This document shows, piece by piece, positions 49,650 through 59,614 of a stretch of DNA of 64,000 bases; position 1 is the first letter of the stretch; every line of letters begins with the position of its first letter. Where the stretch lies: the NCBI GenBank assembly GCA_036380875.1, contig DASVDX010000086.1, forward strand, positions 62,001 through 126,000, given 5' to 3'. The notes under the pieces are model-generated. The model was not told the origin of the DNA. It saw only the letters and a list, made by a program, of their open reading frames with translations, and did no database searches. Made by a program: the position numbers and the translations under genes. Origin of the DNA: ZC4RG17 sp036380875 (lineage in GTDB: Bacteria; Actinomycetota; Acidimicrobiia; Spongiisociales; ZC4RG35).

Positions 49650-50932
49650 GCCGCCTGACCCGAGTCGACCTCGCCACGTTGTCGGCCGCCGAACGCCGCC
49701 GGATCACCCGCCGGTCGGCCGTGCCCGACCCGGAGGTCCGCAGCCGGGTAGCCGACATCTGCCGGGCGGTCCGCGACGGTGGTGACGCCGAGGTGGCCGC
49801 CATCGCCGCTCGTGTCGGCGGGGGGTTCCGCCGAATCACCGACTCCGAACTCGACGCCGCCGTCGCCTCCCTCGACGACCAGCTGAGGGCGGCACTGCAC
49901 ACGGCGATCGCCGCGGTCACAGAGTTCCACCGCGCCCAATTGCCCACCGACCTCGAGGTGGCGACCGCCCCCGGCGTGGCGATCACCCGCACTTGGGCGC
50001 CACTGCGCCGGGTCGGGGCCTACGTCCCCGGAGGAAAGGCCGCCTACCCGTCGACGGTGATCATGACCGTCGTGCCCGCTCGGGTGGCAGGCGTCGAGGA
50101 GATCGTGGTCGCCTCCCCGGAAGCACCCGACGGCACCGTCCCCCAGGTCATGCTGGCCGCCTGCCGCATGGCAGGGGCGACCGAGGTCTGGGCGATGGGC
50201 GGGGCCCAGGCGATCGCCGCCCTCGCCTATGGCACCGAGTCGGTCGAGCCGGTGGAGAAGATCGTCGGCCCGGGCAACGCCTGGGTCACTGCAGCCAAAC
50301 TGGAGGTATTCGGCACCTGCGCCATCGACCTGCCCGCTGGCCCCTCCGAGGTATTGGTCCTGGCCGATTCCACCTCCGAGCCCACGTTGGTGGCCGTCGA
50401 CCTGCTGTGCCAGGCAGAACACGGCCCCGACTCTCCCGCCGTGCTCGTCACCACCGACCCGGACCTGGTGGACGCGGTCGAGGCCGAGATCGAGCGGCTC
50501 CTGCCCGGCCTCGAGCGGGCAGAGATCCTGTCGAAGGCCCTCTCCGACCATGGCCTGGCAGTCGTGGCCCCCGACCGGGAGGCGGCATTGACGTTCGCCA
50601 ACGAGTACGCCTCCGAGCACGTGACGATCCTCACGGCGAACCCGGAGGCCGACGCCGCCGAGATCCACGCAGCAGGCTCGGTCTACGTGGGCGCCTGGGC
50701 GCCGGAATCAGCCGGCGACTATGCCACCGGGGCGAACCACGTACTGCCCACCGGTGGGCTCGCCGAGGCGTGCGGTCCCCTCTCGACGCTGGACTTCGGG
50801 TCGTGGCGCCAAGTGCAAAGGCTCACCCGCGAGGGCCTCGAGGCCATCGCCCCCACCATCACCGAATTGGCTAGGGCGGAGGGTCTCACCGCCCATCGTC
50901 TAGCCGCTCAGATCCGTCTGGAGGAACGATGA
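49646..50932 (+). CDS. hisD: Histidinol dehydrogenase
   Basis: HisD oxidises L-histidinol twice to L-histidine with NAD, the last two steps of the pathway. The 428-residue enzyme has AYVPGGKAAYPSTVIM, GPGNAWVTAAK, the metal and base residues in QAEHGPDSPAVL and YASEHVTIL, and a C-terminal GPLSTLDFGSWRQVQ. The ATG at 49646 overlaps the hisG stop as ATGA, so the longer upstream frame is discarded. hisB overlaps the stop. Confidence 0.95.
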   Translation: MSRLTRVDLATLSAAERRRITRRSAVPDPEVRSRVADICRAVRDGGDAEVAAIAARVGGGFRRITDSELDAAVASLDDQLRAALHTAIAAVTEFHRAQLPTDLEVATAPGVAITRTWAPLRRVGAYVPGGKAAYPSTVIMTVVPARVAGVEEIVVASPEAPDGTVPQVMLAACRMAGATEVWAMGGAQAIAALAYGTESVEPVEKIVGPGNAWVTAAKLEVFGTCAIDLPAGPSEVLVLADSTSEPTLVAVDLLCQAEHGPDSPAVLVTTDPDLVDAVEAEIERLLPGLERAEILSKALSDHGLAVVAPDREAALTFANEYASEHVTILTANPEADAAEIHAAGSVYVGAWAPESAGDYATGANHVLPTGGLAEACGPLSTLDFGSWRQVQRLTREGLEAIAPTITELARAEGLTAHRLAAQIRLEER

Positions 50933-51513
50933 ACCGCACTGCCAAGCTCGACCGCAGAACCGCCGAGACCACCGTGGAGGTCGTCCTCGACCTCGACGGC
51001 ACCGGCCGGGCCTCGATCGACACCGGGGTGGGGTTCTTCGACCACCTCCTCACGTCGCTCGCCACCCACGCCCTCTTCGACCTGGAAGTGAAGACGACGG
51101 GGGACCTCCACATCGACGACCACCACACCGTGGAAGACACCGCACTCGTGCTGGGCTCGGCCTTGACCGAGGCGCTGGGCGACCGTTCGGGTATCACCCG
51201 CTTCGGGGACGCTCGTGTGCCGATGGACGAGGCGCTCGCCGAGGCGGCGGTCGACATCTCCGGGCGCCCGTATGCGGTGATCGACCTGGAGTTCTCGACC
51301 CCATCGTTGGGGAACCTGTCGACACAGAACATCCCCCATGCCCTCGAGGCGTTCACCCGCACCGCCGGCATCACGCTCCACCTGAGTGCGAGAGGCCAAA
51401 ACGACCACCACGTCGCCGAGGCCGCCATCAAGGCGCTGGCCAGGGCATTGCGCGGCGCGGTCGAGATCGATCCTCGCCGCCAGGGAATCCCGTCATCCAA
51501 GGGGGCACTGTGA
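50929..51513 (+). CDS. hisB: Imidazoleglycerol-phosphate dehydratase
   Basis: A 194-residue monofunctional HisB that removes water from imidazoleglycerol phosphate. The manganese-binding histidine motifs are GFFDHLLTSLATHA near residue 40, DDHHTVEDTALVLG near residue 65, and RGQNDHHVAEAAIKALA near residue 160. There is no fused histidinol-phosphatase domain, so that activity must come from another gene. It overlaps hisD and hisH by four bases. Confidence 0.95.
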   Translation: MNRTAKLDRRTAETTVEVVLDLDGTGRASIDTGVGFFDHLLTSLATHALFDLEVKTTGDLHIDDHHTVEDTALVLGSALTEALGDRSGITRFGDARVPMDEALAEAAVDISGRPYAVIDLEFSTPSLGNLSTQNIPHALEAFTRTAGITLHLSARGQNDHHVAEAAIKALARALRGAVEIDPRRQGIPSSKGAL

Positions 51514-52125
51514 GCGAGCCGCGCCCCCGAATCGCCGTGGTCGACCACGGCGCCGGCAACCTCGTCTCGATCGCTCAGGGACTGGAACGAGTCGGCGCCG
51601 ATGTCGTGGTCGTCGAAGAGCCGGGGCGACTCGCCGGCGTCGACGGGGTGGTCCTGCCCGGGGTGGGATCCACCGCTTCGGTCATGGAGGGCATTCGCCG
51701 GCACGGGTTCGAAGGGCCGCTCCGCGCCATCGACCAGCCACTGCTCGGGATCTGTGTGGGCATGCAGGTCCTGTTCGAGACCTCCGAGGAGGACGGGGCA
51801 GAGTGCCTCGGCCTGCTCCGAGGGGTCGTGAGGCGATTGCAGGACGCCCCGAAACTCCCCCACATCGGGTGGAACGACCTGGACCCGACGGGGCGCTCCG
51901 ACCTCTACGAGGGCATCGCCGACCCGGTCGTCTATTTCGTCCACTCGTATGCTCCTGTCCCGTCCGAAGCCGACGTCATCACCGCCACAGCGGAGTACGG
52001 AACCCGTTTCGTGGCCGGGGTCCGGTCGGGCCGTATCGAAGGAGTCCAGTTCCACCCCGAGCGGTCCGGGCCCACGGGTCTTCGGATCCTGTCCCGGTTC
52101 GTCGCCCGTTGCCGGGAGGCAGCAC

Positions 52126-52136
<11 letters not shown>
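51510..52136 (+). CDS. hisH: Imidazole glycerol phosphate synthase, glutaminase subunit
   Basis: HisH hydrolyses glutamine and passes ammonia to HisF. The 208-residue class I amidotransferase has the oxyanion loop VVDHGAGNLVS, the catalytic Cys in GICVGMQVLFE about residue 84, and the His-Glu pair in GVQFHPERSG about residue 184. GTG start overlapping hisB. The stop overlaps hisF by about 11 bases if hisF begins at the GTG at 52126. Confidence 0.95.
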
Positions 52137-52886
<750 letters not shown>

Positions 52887-52890
<4 letters not shown>

Positions 52891-53495
52891 AAGAACCCAA
52901 CTGGGACCAGAACGGACTGGTCGCCGCCATCGTCCAGCACGCCGAGACCTCCGAGGTGCTCATGCTGGCCTGGATGAACGCCGCCGCCCTCGAGCAGACC
53001 AACCAGACGGGACGGGTCACCTTCTGGTCGCGGTCCCGTCAGGAGTTGTGGGAAAAAGGCGCCACGTCGGGCAACTGGCTCGAGCTCGTGTCGATGGAAC
53101 TCGACTGCGACGGTGACGCGATCCTGGTCCGGGCCATCCCCCACGGGCCGGTCTGCCACCTCGGCACCACGACCTGCTGGGGGGAAAGGCAGGTAGCGGG
53201 ATTCTCCGCCCTCGATCGTCTATGGAAGACGATCGAAGAACGGGCGGCGAACCGCCCCGAGGGGAGCTACACCGCCCGGCTGCTCGCCGGAGGACCCGAC
53301 GAGGCCGGGCGGAAGGTGACAGAAGAGGCGACCGAAGTCCTGCTCGCGGCCAAAGACCACGCCTCGGGGGCCGCCGACGACCGGCGGGTGGCAGAGGAGG
53401 CGGCCGACCTCATTTATCACCTGCTGGTGCTACTGGCCGAGAGGCAGGTCGATCCGGCCGAAGTCCTCACCGTCCTCGCCGAGCGTCGGCGCTGA
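52887..53495 (+). CDS. hisI: Phosphoribosyl-AMP cyclohydrolase / phosphoribosyl-ATP pyrophosphohydrolase fusion
   Basis: A bifunctional HisIE of 202 residues. The HisI half (about 1-110) has the TGRVTFWSRSRQELWEKGATSGN loop and zinc cysteines in DCDGDAILV and GPVCHLGTTTCW. The HisE half (about 120-202) has EEATEVLLAAKDHA and AEEAADLIYHLLVLL, the MazG-like helical motif with its metal glutamates. TTG start at 52887, GAGGTGG upstream. The fusion is unusual for actinobacteria, where HisE and HisI are normally separate genes. It is the last gene of the his operon; hisC is absent from the window. Confidence 0.92.
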
Positions 53496-53498
53496 TGC

Positions 53499-53714
53499 TC
53501 AGGCCGCCCGGGGCTCGTGGCTCTCGTGGCGATCGGGATCGGAGACGAGGCGGGTGCCGATCGCTATGAGCCCATGTCCCAGGGCGTCGATGACCCCGGT
53601 CGAGGGCGAACGGGGCTTCGTAGCCTGGCGACGAAGCCGTGACGAGCCTCCGGCCTGTGCGTCGAGCAGGCGCCCCTCATCCAGCGCTTTTGCGAGGTGG
53701 TAGTCGACGTGCAT
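53499..53714 (-). CDS. Small hypothetical protein coupled to the ArsR-like gene
   Basis: A 71-residue protein: a short helix (YHLAKALDEGRLLDAQ), a Ser/Arg-rich linker and an amphipathic segment GVIDALGHGLIAIGTRLV that could lie on a membrane. I recognise no family. The ATG at 53714 is one base after the stop of the ArsR-like gene with GAGGAG nine bases upstream, which supports expression. It converges on hisIE with three bases between the stops. Confidence 0.6.
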   Translation of the reverse strand: MHVDYHLAKALDEGRLLDAQAGGSSRLRRQATKPRSPSTGVIDALGHGLIAIGTRLVSDPDRHESHEPRAA

Positions 53715-53715
53715 A

Positions 53716-54828
53716 TCACTCGCTCCTCATCGGTTGCAGGCTCTCATCCGTGTCCAGCCCGAGGTATTCGTCGAGCGCCTGGTGGGCACCCGGGAGGACG
53801 GAGGGGCGCAAGCTGTATGTCTTGGTCCCTTCCACCTTGTCGATGACGATCCTCACCAGCCCGGCCCCTCGGAGTAGCCCGACGTGGTGATGGACGGTCG
53901 ATTTGCTCAGATCGAGCACCTTCGCCAGTTCGTCGAGGGTCGAAGGCCCCTCCGCCAGGCGCCGCATGATCCGCAGCCGCTTCTCGTCCGCCAGGGCCTT
54001 GTACACCTTCACCATCCACGGCGCCGGGGCGTCGGGATCGAGGTGCATGTACTCGTCGGCCAGCGGGTACACGACCATCAACGTGTCCTGGTACTGGTCG
54101 AGCACCGCCCACGGACGGACGACGACCGACGGAACGAGCACCAGGTGGGCGATCCCCGGCTGGATGCGGTACTCGAGCCCATTGGTGACGGCTTCGATCA
54201 GCCGCTCGGGGTCCGCTCCTTTGGCGAGCACCGTCGTCCCTTTCGCGGACCGGGCGATGGCCGCCGAGAACTCGTCCTCGACCTTGCGATAGACCTCGTC
54301 GCGGAAGCGGCGGAGAGCGGCAACGATCCGATCGCGCAGCTCACCCGGCTCGAGGCTGAGCAGGTCCGTGTAGAGGGATTCGGCGTCCTTGTGATCCACG
54401 AAGACGGCATCGAGCGACTTCGAGTCGCCCCAGATCGCGCTCTCGATCAGAGCAGGGTCGTTGGGGAGATCGACGACGTAGGAGAGAATGCCGCGGCGGA
54501 TCTCGGCCGGCTCCATGCCGGCGAACCACTCGATGACGCTGTCGATGTCGTGGGACCCCGGGGCCTTCGCAACCAGCCCTCGCAGCGCGCACCAGGTCCC
54601 GAACTCGGTCGGGCCGAGGAACTCGATCTCTGCGCGGAGATCGTCGGGGGTGGCTGCGCGCATGTCCTCGAACCATGTCTCACCCAGGTCGTGGTCGGCC
54701 TGGAACCCGGTGGGGTCGAACACCAGCCACATGGTGAGAAGCAGCTCATAGGCGGAGCCGCCATCGACCTGGGGCGTGAGGCGCCGGGCCCGCTGGGTCA
54801 GGTCTTTTACGCGAGGGGTGGGAGTCAT
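53716..54828 (-). CDS. ArsR-type winged-helix regulator with long N-terminal domain
   Basis: A 370-residue regulator. The first 280 residues are an all-helical and mixed domain of the DUF5937-like type found in actinobacterial ArsR proteins. The winged helix is about residues 283-345: VYKALADEKRLRIMRRLAEGPSTLDELAKVLDLSKSTVHHHVGLLRGAGLVRI. No metal-binding CxC motif is present in the HTH, so the signal is probably not arsenite. It is divergent from the ccm operon across 192 bases, so that operon is a candidate target. The start overlaps the end of an 18-codon upstream frame. Confidence 0.8.
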   Translation of the reverse strand: MTPTPRVKDLTQRARRLTPQVDGGSAYELLLTMWLVFDPTGFQADHDLGETWFEDMRAATPDDLRAEIEFLGPTEFGTWCALRGLVAKAPGSHDIDSVIEWFAGMEPAEIRRGILSYVVDLPNDPALIESAIWGDSKSLDAVFVDHKDAESLYTDLLSLEPGELRDRIVAALRRFRDEVYRKVEDEFSAAIARSAKGTTVLAKGADPERLIEAVTNGLEYRIQPGIAHLVLVPSVVVRPWAVLDQYQDTLMVVYPLADEYMHLDPDAPAPWMVKVYKALADEKRLRIMRRLAEGPSTLDELAKVLDLSKSTVHHHVGLLRGAGLVRIVIDKVEGTKTYSLRPSVLPGAHQALDEYLGLDTDESLQPMRSE

Positions 54829-54881
54829 GTGGTTCCGATTCTGTGGTCGCTCTCGACGATCTTCTCTTGCGTGGAGATCAT
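54825..54881 (-). CDS. Possible 18-residue upstream ORF coupled to the ArsR-like gene
   Basis: The frame MISTQEKIVESDHRIGTT ends with a TGA that overlaps the ArsR-like ATG as ATGA. It lies in the leader made by the promoter at 54913-54941. The ArsR-like start lacks its own ribosome site, so coupling is plausible, but the short frame also lacks a clear site and I give it low confidence. Confidence 0.3.
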   Translation of the reverse strand: MISTQEKIVESDHRIGTT

Positions 54882-54912
54882 CGCAGCGGTTGGTCGATCT
54901 CGTGTGACTCGA

Positions 54913-54941
54913 ATTGTATCGTGCCAGCGCCTCCTGTTCAA
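54913..54941 (-). promoter_or_regulatory. Promoter of the ArsR-like gene
   Basis: TTGAAC (54941 to 54936) and TACAAT (54918 to 54913) are spaced by 17 bases, close to consensus and the strongest sigma-70-type promoter in the window. The start would be near 54906, leaving a leader of about 78 bases. Confidence 0.75.
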
Positions 54942-55020
54942 CTTTTTTCGAATGACCGGCATTCCTTCGTAGGCCCGCTCGACTAGGAAACTCGGTCGGA
55001 ACCAGGGAAACTCCCCGTCG

Positions 55021-55656
55021 ATGACGATCGTCCGACTGCGGAACGTGCAACTCCGCTTCGGGTCCACCCCGGTACTGACCGGGGTGGACCTCGACATCTA
55101 CCCGGGAGAACGGGTGGGCGTCGCCGGGCCCAACGGCTCGGGGAAATCCACTCTGCTTTCGGTGATCGCCACGTTGCGCTCCCCCACATCCGGCGAGGCG
55201 CGAGTGCTCGACGCCACGGTCGGCGGTCCTCAGGCCTACGGGGTGCGCCGGCTGATCGGCTGGTCGGGTCACGAACCGGCCCTCTTCGAGGAACTGACTC
55301 TCCGCGAGAACCTGCATCATTTCGCACGTCTCGCCGGTCTCGACATCGCCGAGGCCGACCGGGCCCTCCACCAGGTCGGCCTGGAGGGGGCTGCCGACCG
55401 GCGGGCGCGGGTGTGCTCCAACGGGATGCGACGGCGCGCCGATCTGGCCCGCCTCCTCATGACCCGGCCCCGGCTCCTGCTGTTGGACGAGGCACACGCC
55501 GGCCTCGACGCCGACGCCATCGCCATAGTCGATGCCCTGAGCCGGCGCACCGTTTCGGCAGGTGGGGCCGTAGTCATGGTCTCCCACGACCGCATGGAGA
55601 TGGAGAAACTCGTCGATCGAGTGCTGACCCTGCGCGACGGGAGGGTCGAGCCGTGA
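55021..55656 (+). CDS. ccmA: Cytochrome c maturation ABC ATPase CcmA
   Basis: CcmA is the ATPase of the CcmABCD complex that releases haem-loaded CcmE. The 211-residue protein has Walker A GPNGSGKST at residues 36-44, Walker B LLLLDEAHAGLD about 155, and SHDRMEMEKLVDRVL. The ABC signature is degenerate, CSNGMRRRADLARLL in place of LSGGQ. It begins System I and overlaps ccmB by four bases. No clear ribosome site precedes the ATG. Confidence 0.88.
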   Translation: MTIVRLRNVQLRFGSTPVLTGVDLDIYPGERVGVAGPNGSGKSTLLSVIATLRSPTSGEARVLDATVGGPQAYGVRRLIGWSGHEPALFEELTLRENLHHFARLAGLDIAEADRALHQVGLEGAADRRARVCSNGMRRRADLARLLMTRPRLLLLDEAHAGLDADAIAIVDALSRRTVSAGGAVVMVSHDRMEMEKLVDRVLTLRDGRVEP

Positions 55657-56324
55657 ACTTCGGGCGTCAGGTCGCCGAGTTCTGCCGCCGGGATCTCCTG
55701 ACCGAGCGCCGAGCCGGGGAGGTGATTTCGATCGTCACGCCGTTCGGGGCGGTGGCGCTCATGTCGTTCCCCCTCGCCTTCGGCATCGACTCGGCCTTGA
55801 TCTCACGCGTTGGCCCGGCCGTGTTCTGGGTGGTGGTTTTCCTCTTCACCATGCAGATCGCCCTGCGCCACAGCGCCGCCGAGCGACCTCACCAGCGTGC
55901 CGTGATCGCCCTGCTCGGCGTCGACCCGTTCGCCCGCCTCATGGGCAGGACGCTCGCCGCCGCCGTGTTGATCCTGGTGTTCATGGCCGTCCTGTTCCCG
56001 GCCATGATTCTCTTCTACTCCCCCGACCTGCCGGAAGCCTGGCCGTTGGCTCTGGTTCCAGGGGTTCTTGCCGGGATTGGCCTGGCGCAGGTGGGGACTC
56101 TGGCCGCCGAGATCACAGCCGGGTTGCGCACTCGCACGACACTGGCTCCGCTCATCGTCGCTCCGCTGGCCGTCCCCCTCCTCATCGCCGGCTCCCAGGC
56201 CTTGGAATCCTTGGCTTCCGGCGGCAGTATCCTTCCCTGGACAGTGCTGGTCGTGGCCACCGATCTCGCCTTGGCGGTGATAGGCGCCGCGATCGCCCGC
56301 CCCCTGGAGGAAGCATCCCTATGA
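55653..56324 (+). CDS. ccmB: Cytochrome c maturation membrane protein CcmB
   Basis: A 223-residue membrane protein with about six hydrophobic helices, the CcmB partner of CcmA. The N-terminal CRRDLLTERRAGEVIS and the AERPHQRAVIALLG-type loop are recognisable family features, with PLALVPGVLAGIGLAQVGTL following. GTG start at 55653 overlaps ccmA; the stop overlaps ccmC. Confidence 0.88.
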   Translation: MNFGRQVAEFCRRDLLTERRAGEVISIVTPFGAVALMSFPLAFGIDSALISRVGPAVFWVVVFLFTMQIALRHSAAERPHQRAVIALLGVDPFARLMGRTLAAAVLILVFMAVLFPAMILFYSPDLPEAWPLALVPGVLAGIGLAQVGTLAAEITAGLRTRTTLAPLIVAPLAVPLLIAGSQALESLASGGSILPWTVLVVATDLALAVIGAAIARPLEEASL

Positions 56325-57040
56325 GCAAACCCACGCCCTGGCTGCGGGTGCTGCAGTTGTTGGCCTTGGTCGCCGTGGCCGTCGGGCTGGCGATGGCGCT
56401 ACGGGCACCGGTCGATGCCTTCCAGGGCGAATACTCACGGATCATGCATGTGCACGTCCCCACTTCGTGGCTGGCGTTCCTGGCATTCGGCATCACTGCC
56501 CTCGGCTCGATCGTGTGGAGGATCCGCCGCCACCGCCGCTGGGACCGTCTGGCGTCGGCGTCGGCGGAACTGGGGGTGCTGTTCACCGCCATGTCCCTCG
56601 CCACCGGGTCCCTGTGGGGTGGCGCCGTGTGGGGGACCTACTGGGACTGGGCCGACCCGCGGATGGCCACCACCGCCCTGATGTTCTTCGTCTACCTCGG
56701 GTATCTGGCACTGCGACGCACCACCGACGATCCCGAGACAGCCGCTTCCCGTTCGTCCCTCCTCGGGATCATCGCCGTAGTCCAGGTGCCTCTCGTCTAC
56801 TTCTCCGTGAACTTGTTCCGCAGCCTCCACCAGACGCAGTCGATCCGTCCCGACGGCGCCACGATGCCGACCGAGATGCTGGTGGCGATGCTCGCCAACC
56901 TGGCGGCACTCACCGTCCTCTACGTGGCCCTGCTCGCCACCCGGATGTGGGTCATGCGACGGGAGGAAGCGGTGGCGCTGGAGCCTGCCGCCGGCACCGG
57001 CGTGGTGCCTCCCCGGCTCGAGGAGGTGGGGGATGCCTGA
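56321..57040 (+). CDS. ccmC: Haem exporter/ligase protein CcmC
   Basis: CcmC delivers haem to CcmE. The 239-residue membrane protein has about six helices and the WWD-type motif WGTYWDWADPRM about residues 104-115. Flanking histidines for haem are in IMHVHVPTSW (residues 43-45) and FRSLHQTQS (about 168). The stop overlaps a tiny ccmD. Confidence 0.92.
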   Translation: MSKPTPWLRVLQLLALVAVAVGLAMALRAPVDAFQGEYSRIMHVHVPTSWLAFLAFGITALGSIVWRIRRHRRWDRLASASAELGVLFTAMSLATGSLWGGAVWGTYWDWADPRMATTALMFFVYLGYLALRRTTDDPETAASRSSLLGIIAVVQVPLVYFSVNLFRSLHQTQSIRPDGATMPTEMLVAMLANLAALTVLYVALLATRMWVMRREEAVALEPAAGTGVVPPRLEEVGDA

Positions 57041-57140
57041 GGCAAATGTCGTACTCGCCTATGTGGTGACCTATGTGGGAATCCTGGGATACGTCGTCTG
57101 GCTGGGGATCCGCCGTCGCCGTCTGACACAGAAGGGGTGA
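57033..57140 (+). CDS. ccmD: CcmD small membrane protein
   Basis: A 35-residue frame starting MPEANVVLAYVVTYVG with one membrane helix and a basic tail (IRRRRLTQKG). Position between ccmC and ccmE, size, one helix and the positive cytosolic tail match CcmD, which ties CcmE to CcmC. It overlaps ccmC by eight bases, and CcmE begins four bases after its stop. Confidence 0.82.
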   Translation: MPEANVVLAYVVTYVGILGYVVWLGIRRRRLTQKG

Positions 57141-57144
57141 TTCC

Positions 57145-57549
57145 GTGACCCACCGGCGGTTCGTCCTCATCGGAGCCGTGGGGGTGGTGGCCCTGGTGGT
57201 CGTCCTGATGGTCAACTCCCTCTCCTCGGGCGTCACCTACTACCTGTACCCGTCGGAGGCGGTAGCCCAACGGGAGCAGTTCGCCGACGGCACCCGGTTC
57301 CGGCTCGCAGGCACGGTGATGGAGGGCTCGATCGTCGAGTCCGGATCGGCCACGTCGTTCGTGGTGTCCGATGGCGCCGCCGAGATCCCGGTCGACCTCA
57401 TGGGCCGCGTCCCTCCTCTGTTCGCCGATGGGGTTCCGGTTCTCGTGGAAGGCACCTGGGACGGCGAGCGTTTCACCGCCGACGAAGCCGTGATCCGCCA
57501 CGACGAGAACTATTCGATCCCCGAAGAGGGCGGAGCGTTCGAGTCGTGA
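57145..57549 (+). CDS. ccmE: Haem chaperone CcmE
   Basis: CcmE carries haem covalently to CcmF. The 134-residue protein has an N-terminal membrane anchor (residues 5-25) and a periplasmic OB-fold. The haem-binding histidine is His 119 in RHDENY, with Tyr 123 four residues later, the normal HxxxY arrangement rather than the rarer CxxxY. GTG start at 57145. Confidence 0.93.
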   Translation: MTHRRFVLIGAVGVVALVVVLMVNSLSSGVTYYLYPSEAVAQREQFADGTRFRLAGTVMEGSIVESGSATSFVVSDGAAEIPVDLMGRVPPLFADGVPVLVEGTWDGERFTADEAVIRHDENYSIPEEGGAFES

Positions 57550-57577
57550 CCATCCGCCGCCTTCTTCGTCGAGGTCC

Positions 57578-59614
57578 GTGATGCTCGCCTTCGTCGGCCT
57601 GGCCGCCCTGCTCGCCTCTCTGGTGGGAGCCGGATGGCTGGCGGTCGTCGGCGCCAAGGCCGCAGTGGCCTCCAAGCGCGGCGAGGCCGCCACCTTCGAT
57701 CTTCGCACCCCGACCCTGATGATCGTCGGCGGCGCGGTTGCCTCGATGGCGGTCCTGGAAGCCGCCCTGATCTTCGACGACTTCTCATTGGCCTACGTCG
57801 GCACCAATCACGCCCGGGCGACGCCGTTCCCGTTCAACATCGCCACGGCGTGGTCGGCGCTCGAAGGCTCCATCGTCCTCTGGGGGTTGGTGCTGGCGAC
57901 GTTCACATGGCTCGTATGGCGGGACCACGAGCGCCGCCGCGACACCCTCTCCGCCGGGGCACTGGCGGTCATGGGCCTCGTCGGCATCTTCTTCTTCGGC
58001 TTGATGCTCACCGTGGCGAACCCGTTCGAGGTGTGCATCGAAGCCGTCGCCGACCGCTGCCTCGCCTCCAGTCCTTGGCCCTGGTCACCCATCCAAGCGC
58101 CGGCCGACGGCCCCGGTCCCAACCCGCTGCTCCAGAACCACATCCTGATGGCCGTCCATCCGCCTCTTCTCTACATCGGGTACGTCGGCCTCACCACTCC
58201 CTTCGCCTACGCCATCTCCGCCCTGGCCCTGACCCTGCCCGGCCCAGAGTGGCTGCGCAGGACCCGACGATGGACGCTCGTAGCGTGGAGCTTCCTCACC
58301 CTCGGGATCCTCTTCGGCGGCTGGTGGGCCTACGAAGTGTTGTCGTGGGGCGGGTACTGGGCGTGGGACCCGGTGGAGAACGCCTCGTTGATGCCGTGGC
58401 TCGTCGCCACTGCCTTCATCCACTCGTCACTGGTCCAGCAGCGGCGCGGCATGCTGCAGGCTTGGAACTTCGTGCTGGTGATCTCTGCGTTCGCCCTCAC
58501 GATCCTCGGCACCTTCCTCACCCGCTCCGGGACGATCACCTCCGTCCACTCCTTCACCCAGTCGGCCATCGGTCCCGTCTTGCTCGGCTTCCTGGTTCTG
58601 GTGCTGGCGGGGTCGTTCGCGCTCTTCGCCACGCGGTCGCATCTCGTGGCCTCCGCTCCCCGGCTCGACTCGTTCTGGTCGCGGGAGGGCTCGTTCCTCG
58701 CCAACAACCTGATCCTGACCGTGTTCGCGTTGGTCGTGCTGGTCGGGACGATCTACCCGCTGGTGCTGGAGGCGTTCACCGGCACCCAGGTGGGGGTCGG
58801 CAAGCCGTTCTACAACCGCCTCACCGTGCCCCTCTCGTTCGCTCTGCTCCTCACCATGGGGCTGGGCTCGGTGACCCCGTGGCGTCACGCCTCCGGTCCA
58901 CTCGTCTGGAGCCGGATCCGCGGCCCCCTCCAGGCGGGGCTGGCCGCCGGGCTGGTGACGGCGGTCGTCGGCACCCGTATCGGGTGGGTAGTGGTGGCCG
59001 TGGTGGCCTCGGTGTTCGTGATCGGGGTCATAGTCCGCCACCTGTTCGAGCTCGCCTCCCGTCGCAGCCGGGCGACGCGTAGGGGCCTCTTCGCCGAGGT
59101 CCTACACGTCTTGAGGGGCGACCAGGGCTACTGGGCCGGTCAGGTGTCACACGTCGGCGTGGCGCTCGTCGCCCTCGGTCTGGCCTTCACCGCCAACCTC
59201 TCGGTGCACGAGACGTTCGACCTCGCCCCTGGCGAGACCTTCGATTTCGCCGGTTACGAGATGACGTACCGGGCGCCATTCCAGCGCACCGAGCCATCGC
59301 GAACGGTGGTCGGAGCCAACATCGAGGTTCGCTCCGACGGGCAGCTCGTCGGCGAGCTCCAACCCCGCGCCAACCACTTCGGCTCGGACCCGACTGGAAT
59401 CCCCAGCCCGGCGGTCCTCTCCGGCTGGGGTGGCGACGTCTATCTGATGCTCATCAACATCGACAACACGGGCATCCGCCTCGAAGCGAACACTTCGCCT
59501 TTCATATGGGTGTTGTGGCTGGGCGGCCTGGTCGTAGCCGCCGGAGGGTTCTGGGCGACTCAGGTGCGACGAGCCGAGCGGAAGGCGGAAGCCCTGGAGG
59601 CCGCCAATGCGTGA
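57578..59614 (+). CDS. ccmF: Cytochrome c haem lyase CcmF
   Basis: CcmF attaches haem to apocytochromes. The 678-residue protein has about 14 membrane helices and the WWD-type signature GGYWAWDPVENASLMPWL about residue 265. Nearby His residues (MAVHPPLLYIGY, FIHSSLVQQRRG and the TSVHSFTQS region) are the haem ligands of the family. Start is GTG 57578 or the adjoining ATG 57581. It overlaps the next gene by eight bases. Confidence 0.95.
   Translation: MMLAFVGLAALLASLVGAGWLAVVGAKAAVASKRGEAATFDLRTPTLMIVGGAVASMAVLEAALIFDDFSLAYVGTNHARATPFPFNIATAWSALEGSIVLWGLVLATFTWLVWRDHERRRDTLSAGALAVMGLVGIFFFGLMLTVANPFEVCIEAVADRCLASSPWPWSPIQAPADGPGPNPLLQNHILMAVHPPLLYIGYVGLTTPFAYAISALALTLPGPEWLRRTRRWTLVAWSFLTLGILFGGWWAYEVLSWGGYWAWDPVENASLMPWLVATAFIHSSLVQQRRGMLQAWNFVLVISAFALTILGTFLTRSGTITSVHSFTQSAIGPVLLGFLVLVLAGSFALFATRSHLVASAPRLDSFWSREGSFLANNLILTVFALVVLVGTIYPLVLEAFTGTQVGVGKPFYNRLTVPLSFALLLTMGLGSVTPWRHASGPLVWSRIRGPLQAGLAAGLVTAVVGTRIGWVVVAVVASVFVIGVIVRHLFELASRRSRATRRGLFAEVLHVLRGDQGYWAGQVSHVGVALVALGLAFTANLSVHETFDLAPGETFDFAGYEMTYRAPFQRTEPSRTVVGANIEVRSDGQLVGELQPRANHFGSDPTGIPSPAVLSGWGGDVYLMLINIDNTGIRLEANTSPFIWVLWLGGLVVAAGGFWATQVRRAERKAEALEAANA

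Noticed and set aside
54941..54955. T-run near 54942-54948 as a terminator
   Set aside because: No stable GC stem precedes it in either orientation; it lies just upstream of the ArsR-like promoter.
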